DNA of 64,000 nt. Origin: Rothia mucilaginosa (GTDB lineage Bacteria > Actinomycetota > Actinomycetes > Actinomycetales > Micrococcaceae). A program made the translations under genes and the position numbers. Numbering within the stretch: the first letter of the stretch is position 1; the number at the start of each line of letters is the position of its first letter. Below are positions 1-8,263 of this stretch, one piece after another. The notes under the pieces were generated by a model that did not search any database, was not told the DNA's origin, and worked only from the letters and a program-made list of their open reading frames with translations. Where the stretch lies: NCBI RefSeq assembly GCF_001061665.1, contig NZ_JVSP01000006.1, forward strand, positions 31,644-95,643. Direction: 5' to 3'.

Positions 1-203
1 GCGTTTTCGCGCACCGCGCAGGTATTGAAAACAACCAGGTCGGGTTCGACGCCCTCCTCAGCGCGAACGTAGCCGTTAGCTTCGAGCAGACCCGACATTC
101 GTTCGGAGTCGTGCACGTTCATCTGGCAGCCGAAAGTGCGCACTTCGTAGGTGCGGGGGCTGGTTTCAGTGGTCTGGGCGGAATCGCTGAGGGTCGAAGT
201 CAT
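1..203 (-). CDS. miaB: MiaB, tRNA 2-methylthio-N6-isopentenyladenosine synthase (N-terminal part, cut by window edge)
   Basis: Only the first 67 codons are inside the window. The translation begins [10 protein letters not shown] and then has [18 protein letters not shown], the start of the N-terminal UPF0004 domain of radical-SAM methylthiotransferases; the Cys in FGCQMN and the Cys in [10 protein letters not shown] are two of the three Cys that bind the auxiliary 4Fe-4S cluster. The family adds a 2-methylthio group to i6A37 of tRNAs reading UNN codons. The radical-SAM CxxxCxxC and TRAM domains lie outside the window. MiaB is preferred over its paralogue MtaB/RimO because of the GCQMN(V)xDSE signature. 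It is divergent from the next gene, with only 17 nt between the start codons if that gene starts at 221. Confidence 0.93.
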   Translation of the reverse strand, partial: MTSTLSDSAQTTETSPRTYEVRTFGCQMNVHDSERMSGLLEANGYVRAEEGVEPDLVVFNTCAVREN

Positions 204-204
204 G

Positions 205-214
205 CCCTATAGGG
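205..214. promoter_or_regulatory. CCCTATAGGG palindrome in the 17-nt miaB / kinase-like divergent gap
   Basis: A perfect 10-bp palindrome fills most of the space between the two divergent start codons. It contains TATA-like bases that could serve as a -10 element in either direction, in which case transcripts would start inside or at the edge of the genes. It could be chance at this length; there is no experimental support. Confidence 0.3.
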
Positions 215-220
215 TATCCG

Positions 221-1684
221 ATGGGGGATAATGGCTCTATGCAGGTTTCCCTTAGTAGTAACTTTTCGCGTTTTTCACCGAACGATTCTTCTGGCTCTTC
301 CGATGCCCCCGCGCGGCAGGCGGAGGCTCCCGAGGTGCTAAACCCGGAGGAGGTCGCCCCCGAGGCCGGGCGCTCCCCTAGCGCCGAGGCCGGCTCTACC
401 GACGATGCTCTCATCGAGGAGGCCATCGCCCTCTACACCCCCGTGCCGCCCCAGGCGAGCGCAGACTCCGCCGCGATGCGCCGCAACCTCTCGCGCATGT
501 TGGCCTGGGCGAAGGGCCTGGAGCAATCCGGCGGCCGCGACCTTGCGAGCGTACGGATTCTGGGCACCGGCATGCGCTCGGTCGTGGTGCGTGTGAACTT
601 TGAGGCAGCCGACCCCGCGGAGGCCGCCGAGGCCCTGCCGTCCTCCCTGATTCTTAAGCGCTACCGCCGCAAGGATTCCACGCAGAACGCCGGCGGCTTC
701 GGGTACCTGCGCGAACGCTACGGCCTACCGGCCCTCAACGAGCAGGTGCCCGGGCTCTTCCCGCGGTTCTACGGTGCCGATGCCGAGCTGCGGGTCATCG
801 CGCTCGAGGATGTAAGCGCTGGAACCGCCGAGGGTGAGCAGTACTCGGTCGCCCACGCCCTGACGGAGGGCACCAAAGAGCAGGCCCTGAACGCGTTGGA
901 CTACTACGTGGGGGCCTACCGTTCGCTGGCGCGCGCCGGCATCATGGGCGAGGCCGTGGAAAGCTACCGCGCGAACCTGGCCCGCGCCGACCGCAAGGCG
1001 CAATTCCCCGGGGCCATCGCATCCCCGGCGCTGGCCGAGCGTGGCCTCAAGCGAATTTACGGCGTGGATGAGCAGGAACACCTCGAGGACCGCGAGGGTT
1101 TTGAGCTTCCCGAGGACCTCGAATCGCGCAGTACTCTGCCGCCCGCCGTGGAGGAGCTCTCCTTCCGCTTCCGCCGCGTGGTACAGCCCTTCTTCACCAA
1201 GCGTCCGCCCGTTCCCGAGCAGTTCAAGCTCAACCGCGGGCGCGTCTACATGCTGTCCTCGGGCGATTTTTCGCCGCAGAACGTGCTCATCGGCCCGGCC
1301 GAGGAGGCACCGGTGCGCATCGTGGACGCTGAGGGCACCTGCCTGCATCACCGCGGCTTCCCCTTCGTTGAGGCCATGCTGGGATTCCCCTCGTCACCGG
1401 AATACCCGCGCTACCGGGTGGACCGTCAGCGGGCCCTGCCGGCGCTGTACTCCGCGCTCTTCGATGATGCTCCGCTCGAGGCGCACCTGGCCGAGGATCT
1501 TGCGGTGTGCACCGCGGTCACGGTGTGCGTGCTCGTGGAGCTCTACTCCGCTTCCCCGCGTGCGGCCTTGCTCCCGATGATTCGCCGCGAGGGCGCGCAG
1601 CTGATGCGCCTGCTCCTGCAGATTTCGGGTTCGCAGGATGCAACCCTGGCCGAATGTGCCGAGCGTCTGGACTCACCCGAGTAG
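221..1684 (+). CDS. Kinase-fold (phosphotransferase-like) protein of unknown substrate
   Basis: A 487-residue cytosolic protein with no signal peptide. Residues 1-65 are acidic and Pro/Ala-rich, probably disordered. The rest resembles the aminoglycoside phosphotransferase/choline kinase fold: a beta-rich N-lobe with LILKRYRRK (candidate nucleotide-binding Lys), then GDFSPQN (D349 and N354 in the place of the family HGDxxxxN catalytic loop, but lacking the His) and RIVDAEG (D369 in the place of the metal-binding DFE/DxD). The substrate cannot be deduced. Start: ATG 221 has AGGG six bases upstream; an in-frame ATG at 239 preceded by GGGGG is almost as good. It is monocistronic, divergent from miaB and closed by a strong hairpin. 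The family call is from motifs only. Confidence 0.72.
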   Translation: MGDNGSMQVSLSSNFSRFSPNDSSGSSDAPARQAEAPEVLNPEEVAPEAGRSPSAEAGSTDDALIEEAIALYTPVPPQASADSAAMRRNLSRMLAWAKGLEQSGGRDLASVRILGTGMRSVVVRVNFEAADPAEAAEALPSSLILKRYRRKDSTQNAGGFGYLRERYGLPALNEQVPGLFPRFYGADAELRVIALEDVSAGTAEGEQYSVAHALTEGTKEQALNALDYYVGAYRSLARAGIMGEAVESYRANLARADRKAQFPGAIASPALAERGLKRIYGVDEQEHLEDREGFELPEDLESRSTLPPAVEELSFRFRRVVQPFFTKRPPVPEQFKLNRGRVYMLSSGDFSPQNVLIGPAEEAPVRIVDAEGTCLHHRGFPFVEAMLGFPSSPEYPRYRVDRQRALPALYSALFDDAPLEAHLAEDLAVCTAVTVCVLVELYSASPRAALLPMIRREGAQLMRLLLQISGSQDATLAECAERLDSPE

Positions 1685-1726
1685 GGAACGGCCATAGGCC
1701 TTCGGCAGGGGGCTTTATAGGGTTTT

Positions 1727-1775
1727 AAAAGGGTGAGCCCGCCGCAGAGTATTTCGGTGGCGGGCTCACCCTTTT
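1727..1775. terminator. Bidirectional terminator between the kinase-like gene and recX
   Basis: A perfect 17-bp inverted repeat, AAAAGGGTGAGCCCGCC and its complement, encloses a 15-base loop. It ends in T4 on the plus strand and in TTTTAAAA on the minus strand, so it suits both converging genes. Confidence 0.9.
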
Positions 1776-1846
1776 GCTCGTCATAGTGCCGAGCGTAGCT
1801 GCGCAGTCCTCCTGCCGTCCTCCTGCCGACTTCCTACCGCAGGCCC

Positions 1847-3808
1847 TTACCAGAGGTCGTCCTCCGCGCCGTAGGCGGCAAGCTCCTCGCGGATTACCGA
1901 CATCGATACCGAGGAGGAGTAGCCGCGGCGCGCAAGCATCCCCAGCAGGCGACGGGTGACCCTATCCTTCTCGGCGCGGTCGCTCAGATCCATGCCGGGG
2001 CGTAGCTTCTTGCGCACCAGCTCGGCGGCGTCCTCACGTTCCTGCTCGTCGGTACGCTGAGCCAGTGCGTTCTCCGCCTCTTCACCGCGCACCCCGCGTT
2101 CAGCGAGCTCGCGGCGTAGCGCGGCGCGGGAGAGCTTCTTGGTGCGGCTCTTCTGCCGCACGAAGGTCTCGGCGTATTCGGCGTCGTCGATGAGCTTGGC
2201 CGCCTCGAACTTATCGAGCAGCGGCTCGATGAGCTCGGCTTCGAAGCCTTCTGACTGGAGCTTCTTGCGCAGCTGCCCCCTGGTCTTTGCTGAGTAGGCC
2301 AGCTGGTTGTACACGATGGTCTTGGCGCGGGTGTAGGGGTCGGCTTCCTCGGCGGCGCGGTCGGCGCGCACCTTCTGCTTCCAGGAGGGGCCCTGCCCGC
2401 CCATCCCGGCGGAGCCGTTCCCGCCTTTTCTCGGCGCGCGAACCCCGGAGGCTTGAGAGGCTCGGGGCGCGGCCGGGCGCTTGCCGCTGCCGATACCCTG
2501 AGCCTCCTCCTCGGCGATACCCCGAATAAAGGCTTCCTCGGCCGCGGTGAGCTTCTCGTTCAAGCTGCTTCCCTCCCTGAATAGGTTGCTCCCCGAGCCG
2601 CGACCCGCGGGGCTCTTACGGGTTTCCTCTTCCTCGCTCCGGGCCCCGAATGCGGGCGCGTAGGGCGAGCGCTTCTGCATCTTCTCCCGCTGCGCCGCAC
2701 TCATGCGGCGGAATCCGCGTTTGTACTCGCTCGGCTTCTGCCGGTTCGAGCGCTTCTTCTGCTGTTTCTCCCGCTGCTGTGCCTGGCGCTCAATCTCTTC
2801 TTTTTCCTCCGCGGTGAGCCCCGACCCGATGGATGCGGCCCCGGCCCGGCTCATGCGGCCGGCCGCCATGGGGCGGGGCTCCGCGCCTCCAGGCATGAAG
2901 GCCCGCACGGGGGCCTCGTCGATGGAGACGGCCGGCAGGTTCGGATCCACCCGCAGGCTACGGCGCGGCGAGCCCTCCGAAGATTCCTCGGAGCCTTGCC
3001 CTGCTCCCCCGCCCGGTGCGGGTTCGAGGGGTGCCGCGGGCACCGGAAAGTAGCCTGGGTAGTCGTCCCCGAGATCGCGGGCGATGGGCTCCTCGCGGAA
3101 GCCGTGGGCCGCCGGATGCCAATCGGGGAACTCTTCGGTTGCCTCTGGGACCGGCATCTTCCAGGAGGTCTTTTCCCCGGAAACCTTGCGCGGGGCTGCG
3201 TTTTTCCGGGTTACGTTTTCCTGCGCAGGTTTTGCCTGCGCCAGTTTTTTGGGCTCGGATCCTACCGCCCGCGATGCTTGGGGCGCGGAGGTCTTCGGAG
3301 ATGCTTCCTGTGGTGTTTTCGCGGGCCTGTTCGCCCCGGGCTTCTGCTCTACCGGCTTTTGTTCCCCGGATTTTTGTGCCCCGGATTTTTGCGCCCCGAA
3401 CTTTTGCGATACGGGCGCTTCCGGTGCCTCCGGTGCCTGACGCGGCACGGCGGGTGCGTCAGGCTCCGCGGATGCGTACTGCGGAGCCCCCCAGTCGAGG
3501 ACGGGCTCGGCCAGGGGCGCGGGCGCTTCGAAGGCCAGTGCCTCGAAGGCTCCCAGCTCGGCCGGGGCGGTGGGTGCTTCAAAGGTGAGGGGTTCAAAGC
3601 CTCCGTGAGCCGCGATACCGCCGTCCGCCGATTCGAAACCTGAAAAGCCGTCGGTGCCCGACACCGCGCCGCCGAAGTTCTGCGCCGGAGAGGACCCGAA
3701 GAAAGGTTCGGTTGCGTCCAGGGCGGCGAAACCGGCGTCGTCCTCGCGCATACCGTCACGCTCGCCGCCGCGCGCGTTCTCGTCTTGGCCGAATACGCTT
3801 CGTTCCAT
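1847..3808 (-). CDS. recX: RecX regulatory protein with a giant disordered N-terminal extension
   Basis: 653 residues, against about 150-270 for ordinary RecX. Residues ~487-653 are a normal RecX domain of three-helix repeats (YTRAKTIVYNQLAYSAKTR, the KLIDDAEYAETFVRQKSRT repeat, and a third repeat ending AAYGAEDDLW). The family binds RecA filaments and inhibits strand exchange and coprotease activity. Residues 1-486 are low-complexity, rich in Ala, Pro, Glu, Lys and Arg, with pentapeptide runs of the type GAQKS/GEQKP near residues 133-155 and a basic stretch around 355-400. The ATG at 3808 is chosen because AGGAGGGG lies just upstream; an in-frame ATG 111 nt further upstream has no such site. 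It follows recA after 207 nt containing a long hairpin. The extension may be genuine or a fast-evolving addition. Confidence 0.93.
   Translation of the reverse strand: MERSVFGQDENARGGERDGMREDDAGFAALDATEPFFGSSPAQNFGGAVSGTDGFSGFESADGGIAAHGGFEPLTFEAPTAPAELGAFEALAFEAPAPLAEPVLDWGAPQYASAEPDAPAVPRQAPEAPEAPVSQKFGAQKSGAQKSGEQKPVEQKPGANRPAKTPQEASPKTSAPQASRAVGSEPKKLAQAKPAQENVTRKNAAPRKVSGEKTSWKMPVPEATEEFPDWHPAAHGFREEPIARDLGDDYPGYFPVPAAPLEPAPGGGAGQGSEESSEGSPRRSLRVDPNLPAVSIDEAPVRAFMPGGAEPRPMAAGRMSRAGAASIGSGLTAEEKEEIERQAQQREKQQKKRSNRQKPSEYKRGFRRMSAAQREKMQKRSPYAPAFGARSEEEETRKSPAGRGSGSNLFREGSSLNEKLTAAEEAFIRGIAEEEAQGIGSGKRPAAPRASQASGVRAPRKGGNGSAGMGGQGPSWKQKVRADRAAEEADPYTRAKTIVYNQLAYSAKTRGQLRKKLQSEGFEAELIEPLLDKFEAAKLIDDAEYAETFVRQKSRTKKLSRAALRRELAERGVRGEEAENALAQRTDEQEREDAAELVRKKLRPGMDLSDRAEKDRVTRRLLGMLARRGYSSSVSMSVIREELAAYGAEDDLW
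3351..3410. repeat. 15-bp tandem repeat (4 units) inside recX
   Basis: Four consecutive 15-bp units on the plus strand: ACCGGCTTTTGTTCC, CCGGATTTTTGTGCC, CCGGATTTTTGCGCC, CCGAACTTTTGCGAT. Fifteen is a multiple of three, so gain or loss of a unit keeps the RecX frame and changes the number of GAQKS-like pentapeptides. A similar unit recurs at 26721-26800. Confidence 0.75.
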
Positions 3809-3914
3809 CTGCCTGTCCCCTCCTCTCTTTCTAATCCGCCGAAGCCCGTGTGCCTCCGGTTGGAGGCGCTCCCCCATTGTATCGAGCCGCACCTCCGCCG
3901 GTTCCGGCTTAAAC

Positions 3915-3961
3915 GGCAATCGCCGCGCACCGTGCGAAAAGCACAGCGCACGGCGATTACC
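3915..3961 (-). terminator. recA-recX intergenic hairpin (attenuator candidate)
   Basis: Two 21-base arms that pair at most positions (GGTAATCGCCGTGC against GCACGGTGCGCGGCGATT) enclose a U-rich loop. It lies between the recA stop and the recX start on their coding strand. Only a short TTTAA follows, so partial termination is more likely than complete. In several bacteria a hairpin between recA and recX lets only a fraction of transcripts reach recX; that role here is inferred. Confidence 0.6.
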
Positions 3962-4015
3962 ACGCGTTGTCGAGCGGGCCGCGCATCCTATCGGGAACGG
4001 CCCACGGGCGAGGGC

Positions 4016-5122
<1,107 letters not shown>

Positions 5123-5331
5123 GTTAGTACCTCGTTCTTTGTGGTGTCAGTGATGACGTCAATAATGTTTCTAGGAATCGGCGGGGCTCGTCGCCCCAGC
5201 TTTTCGCCTGCCGGTTCCTTCTGAGACTACTCTAGGGTCACGGCCTGACAGGATAAGGCCATTTTCACGATGTGTGGAAAAATCCCGCGGATTTTTCGAA
5301 AAATTCTCGATGTGGAAAAGTCTAGCACGAA

Positions 5332-5347
5332 TCGAACAAAATTACGA
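5332..5347 (-). promoter_or_regulatory. Candidate LexA (SOS) box upstream of recA
   Basis: TCGAAC-aaaa-TTACGA matches 10 of 12 informative positions of the actinobacterial/Bacillus-type SOS consensus TCGAAC-N4-GTTCGA. It is 210 nt upstream of the recA start, inside an AT-rich segment (about 5270-5405) that stands out from the surrounding GC-rich DNA. Distance and imperfect second half make it a candidate only. Confidence 0.45.
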
Positions 5348-5387
5348 GGCATTTTCGAATACCTCGCATAAGATTTCGGCAAATATT

Positions 5388-5401
5388 TTCGAATATTCGA
5401 A
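5388..5401. promoter_or_regulatory. TTCGAATATTCGAA perfect palindrome upstream of recA
   Basis: A perfect 14-bp palindrome in the same AT-rich segment as the SOS-box candidate. It carries the TTCGAA half-site seen in LexA operators, with a 2-base spacer instead of 4. It may be an operator for another repressor, a degenerate LexA site or a curved-DNA element. Stretches such as TTTTTCGAAAAATTC at about 5292 repeat the theme. Confidence 0.4.
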
Positions 5402-5532
5402 ACCCGCCCGAGGATGCCTCAATCGGTTCGCGCACACCTTTCGGGGCCTGGGGCGCACCGTAACCCGGCCGCCACGCTCCCCCGTAGCGCATCCCCGCGG
5501 CATTTAGACACGCCGCCCAGGCACGCGCCGAG

Positions 5533-5754
5533 CTAACGCAACGGTTCCTTATCCGGGCCCCAGCGGCGCTCCTGCGGGATCTCCTGTTCCTCGCAGATGG
5601 CAAACCAGACCGTCTTCGGATTGACACCGGCATCCAGCGCCTCCGCCGCCGTCCGGTGATTCAGGGATCCCAGCACCAGATCCCGGGCCAGCACCGGGGC
5701 GTACCCGGCGCCAAATTCGTGCTCCATGAGCGCCCAAAACTCACTCAGCTTCAT
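5533..5754 (-). CDS. DUF3046 family small protein
   Basis: 73 residues beginning MKLSEFWALMEHEFGAGYA and containing NHRTAAEALDAGVNPKTVW, the signature of the DUF3046 family, which in actinobacteria almost always sits beside recA. Its function is unknown; the all-helical, soluble composition suggests a small adaptor. The start is fixed by AAGGAG eight bases before ATG 5754 and by the family N-terminus. A 131-codon extension of the frame upstream overlaps the regulator promoter-distal region and looks non-coding. It follows the XRE regulator after 177 nt and precedes recA by 410 nt, so it may be the last gene of the upstream transcript. Confidence 0.88.
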   Translation of the reverse strand: MKLSEFWALMEHEFGAGYAPVLARDLVLGSLNHRTAAEALDAGVNPKTVWFAICEEQEIPQERRWGPDKEPLR

Positions 5755-5931
5755 CGCAATCTCCTTCACCGCACCCGGCGGCAGCGTGCCCATTGGCGGA
5801 GCACCCACCCCGAGTTCTTCATTCTCACAATTCTGTCTCGCCATTGCTCGACAAAGAACCGATGCCGCACACCCGTTCGGGGTGTACGGCATCGGCCCAA
5901 TAGCGGTGCGGAGCTTCCGCACCCTCACGTC

Positions 5932-6336
5932 TTAGAGAGAGACGTAGTAGTCGTTCTTGTAGCGTTCGGACAGCTCAGCCGGAACGGTATCCGGAATCTG
6001 AACGCCCTCTGCGACGGCCATACGATCGGCGACCTCGCGCAGCATCTGGGACATCGGGATGTCCAGAGCCTGGCAGATCCAAGCCAGCAGCTCGGAGGAA
6101 GCTTCCTTCTGACCGCGCTCAACTTCACTCAGGTAACCGAGGGAAACGCGGGCACGCTGCGAAACCTCTCGCAGGGTGCGGCCCTGACGCTGGCGGACAT
6201 CGCGAAGAACCTCACCGATGGCCTGGCGGAGAGGAACAACTCGTGCTTCCTCAACGACCGGAGCCACCTGCTTGGGGGTCTCGTCGATTTCCTTCCACTT
6301 CGTAATACCGTTGATTGATACGCGCTGCTTAGCCAT
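5932..6336 (-). CDS. clgR: ClgR-like XRE-family transcriptional regulator
   Basis: 134 residues. Residues ~36-92 are a helix-turn-helix domain of the ClgR type: [47 protein letters not shown] (shown in parts: [19 protein letters not shown] then [19 protein letters not shown]). ClgR activates clp protease and stress genes in Corynebacterium, Streptomyces and Mycobacterium, and its gene usually lies between pgsA/cinA and recA, as here. The N-terminal 30 residues ([18 protein letters not shown]) are an unusual addition. The C-terminus ends NDYYVSL, without the terminal AA that targets Streptomyces ClgR to ClpP. Start ATG 6336; a 144-nt longer frame lacks the family N-terminus. Confidence 0.85.
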   Translation of the reverse strand: MAKQRVSINGITKWKEIDETPKQVAPVVEEARVVPLRQAIGEVLRDVRQRQGRTLREVSQRARVSLGYLSEVERGQKEASSELLAWICQALDIPMSQMLREVADRMAVAEGVQIPDTVPAELSERYKNDYYVSL

Positions 6337-6390
6337 GAGCTTCTTTACCACTTTCCTGAGTAGTTCCTCCCGACGCGCGGGACTGTACAG

Positions 6391-6404
6391 AGTTAAGCCT
6401 AACT
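6391..6404 (-). promoter_or_regulatory. AGTTAAGCCTAACT palindrome upstream of the clgR-like gene
   Basis: Inverted repeat AGTTA-N4-TAACT 55 nt upstream of the start codon. Just beyond it is a second one, GCGAG-N8-CTCGC at 6417-6434. Either may be an operator, for example for autoregulation; neither is a recognised ClgR box. Confidence 0.35.
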
Positions 6405-6591
6405 GATTTTTGGGATGCGAGCTACAAAACTCGCTGTTTTCGTCATCTTCTTCAGACTTGTATCCATTCAAACAGACCAAGCTATGTGTTTATTCCCTTG
6501 AAGCTGGGAGAAGACTGGGAAATTCTTTGAAGCGTAAAATATCCTCCCCGAGTCTTTCCCCTGTGCCTTCCCCCAAGCTTCACGAGCCCCG

Positions 6592-6616
6592 CCTCACGTG
6601 CCTCACGTGCCTCACA
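6592..6616. repeat. CCTCACGTG tandem repeat (about 2.7 copies)
   Basis: Two exact 9-bp units plus a partial third lie in the 323-nt gap between pncC and the clgR-like gene. The gap otherwise contains the presumed clgR promoter and no supported gene. Short and possibly trivial. Confidence 0.5.
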
Positions 6617-6659
6617 CACCGCCTGGTCATGCCACCGGGACGCGCCGCGGGGCTGGGTC

Positions 6660-7250
6660 CTAGAGGCTCTCCCTCAAAGAGCCGGAGGCGCTCCCCCGCA
6701 CCGCGCGGGCCAGCAGCGCAATCGCATCCGCGCTCGCCGCCGCACGAACCCGGGCGCGATCCCCGTCGTAGTGGCGCTCGAACACCTCACACCCGCCCGG
6801 GGCGTGCACCCCGATAAACACGGTGCCCACCGGCTGGCCATCCGCGGGGTCGGGCCCCGCCACACCCGTGGTCGACACCGCGTAATCGGCACCGCACACC
6901 CGCGCCGCGCCGGCCGCCATCTGAGCCGCCACCTCCGGGTTCACCGCGCCCTCGGTCGCAAGCAGCTGAGCGTCCACGCCCAGCACCCGCGCCTTCACCT
7001 CGTAGGCGTAAGAAATCACGCCGCCGCGATAGTAGGCCGATGCGCCCGGCACCGTGCAGATCGCGCCGCCCACGTCCCCGCCGGTCAAGGACTCAGCAGT
7101 GGCCACCTGCACCGGACGTTCCTGGGATGCGCACGAGCGCACCGCATCGCGCAGCAGCAGGGCCGCCGCCTGCGGGGTACCCGAAAAAACCTCAGCGCGC
7201 GCCAGCTCGGGCGAGGCCGACTGGGTGCCTTCGTTCAGAAGAGGAACCAT
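6660..7250 (-). CDS. pncC: Nicotinamide-nucleotide amidohydrolase, PncC/CinA C-terminal family
   Basis: 196 residues covering only the CinA C-terminal domain: VATAESLTGGDVGGAI (nucleophile region SLTGG), then GGVISYAYEVKARVLGV, and STTGVAGPDPADGQPVGTV. The family deamidates nicotinamide mononucleotide to nicotinate mononucleotide in NAD salvage. The N-terminal MoCF-type domain of full-length CinA is absent, as is usual in actinobacteria. Residues 1-40 are a variable leader. ATG 7250 has AAAGGA upstream. The gene follows pgsA after 146 nt, with a hairpin between them, so transcription from pgsA may be attenuated. Confidence 0.92.
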   Translation of the reverse strand: MVPLLNEGTQSASPELARAEVFSGTPQAAALLLRDAVRSCASQERPVQVATAESLTGGDVGGAICTVPGASAYYRGGVISYAYEVKARVLGVDAQLLATEGAVNPEVAAQMAAGAARVCGADYAVSTTGVAGPDPADGQPVGTVFIGVHAPGGCEVFERHYDGDRARVRAAASADAIALLARAVRGSASGSLRESL

Positions 7251-7362
7251 GATTCATCCTTTCCCGGCGGCCGGGCCGACCCGACCGCCCGTTCACGCGC
7301 CCGCTCCTTCCGCGAGCGCCCCGGTGCTCGAGCGCCGCTAACGCTCACCCCGGGTACAGTTC

Positions 7363-7388
7363 GGGGGAGCGGCATGAGCCACTCCCCC
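7363..7388 (-). terminator. Hairpin between pgsA and pncC
   Basis: GGGGGAGtGGC and its near-complement (one mismatch in 11) with a 4-base loop, just after the pgsA stop on the coding strand. No U-tract follows, so it is at most an attenuator or an mRNA 3'-end stabiliser. Confidence 0.45.
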
Positions 7389-7396
7389 ATCAACGT

Positions 7397-8053
7397 CTAT
7401 TGAGCGCGCTGCTTCTGCGCGGCCTGGTTCTGCAACCAGGTGCGACGCAGGTTGTAGGCATCGCGCACGTACACCAGGCCGGTCCACACGGTAATCGCCG
7501 TGACCGCGCCCATCAGCACCCAGCCCGGCACCAGCCAGCCCAGGCCCAGCTGACCCAGCGGCAGGAGCATCAGCACCAGCGCCACGGTCTGCAGTACCGT
7601 CTTGATTTTGCCGCCCTTGCTGGCCGCCATCACGCCGTACTTGATGACGAACAGGCGCATCACCGTGATGCCCCACTCGCGTAGCAGAATCACGATGGTC
7701 ACCCACCACCACAGCTCGCCCAGGGCCGAGAGCACAATGAACGCGGCACCGGTCAGGAACTTATCGGCAATCGGGTCGGCGATCTTGCCGAAGCTCGTGA
7801 TGAGGTTGCGGGAACGCGCCAGGTAGCCGTCGGCCCAGTCCGTGAGCATCGCGAGGATGAAAATCACCCAAGCGAGCCAGCGGTGGGTCGGGTCGTCGGC
7901 ACCAAAGGTACCGCCACTGACCAGCGCCACGATGAAGAAGGGCACCGCGATGATGCGCAGAACCGTCAGCACGTTGGGAACGTTCCAATTCGACGTGCGA
8001 GGCTGCACCGCCCGGACCTCACCGGTGGGGGCTGGGGTGTGAGCGTCGCTCAT
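7397..8053 (-). CDS. pgsA: CDP-diacylglycerol--glycerol-3-phosphate 3-phosphatidyltransferase
   Basis: 218 residues with about four to five membrane helices. The CDP-alcohol phosphotransferase motif DG(x)2AR(x)8G(x)3D(x)3D is complete in DWADGYLARSRNLITSFGKI followed by ADPIADKFL. The enzyme makes phosphatidylglycerol phosphate, the committed step to phosphatidylglycerol and cardiolipin. The first ~25 residues are hydrophilic. ATG 8053 has AAGGAG five bases upstream. The pgsA-cinA order next to recA is typical and supports PgsA rather than phosphatidylinositol phosphate synthase, which usually sits elsewhere. Confidence 0.94.
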   Translation of the reverse strand: MSDAHTPAPTGEVRAVQPRTSNWNVPNVLTVLRIIAVPFFIVALVSGGTFGADDPTHRWLAWVIFILAMLTDWADGYLARSRNLITSFGKIADPIADKFLTGAAFIVLSALGELWWWVTIVILLREWGITVMRLFVIKYGVMAASKGGKIKTVLQTVALVLMLLPLGQLGLGWLVPGWVLMGAVTAITVWTGLVYVRDAYNLRRTWLQNQAAQKQRAQ

Positions 8054-8210
8054 GGGTGCTCCTTAGAATCGGCGGGCTCAACGGGTGAGCCCGGTGTTGC
8101 AGTTTCGATGCGGGCCGCACACCGCGCGAGGCACGCGCACAGCCATCGTCAAATATTGGCACCGAAGGGTATCGGGAACGCACAAACGCCCCGTACGTCC
8201 ATTATACGGG

Positions 8211-8216
8211 TGCCTC
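8211..8216 (-). promoter_or_regulatory. TATAAT -10-like element upstream of pgsA
   Basis: Reading the minus strand, a perfect TATAAT lies about 158 nt before the pgsA start, directly after a GGTGCC/GGCACC hairpin. No convincing TTGACA is found 16-18 bases upstream, so this is a weak candidate for a pgsA promoter. Confidence 0.35.
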
Positions 8217-8263
8217 ATCGGGCACCGCCGAACGTGCGGGGCGCATGTGGATAACGCGTGAGC

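Noticed and set aside
5123..5532. Possible intein or duplicate of recA sequences near recA
   Set aside because: RecA is continuous and of normal length; the upstream AT-rich region contains no coding similarity.
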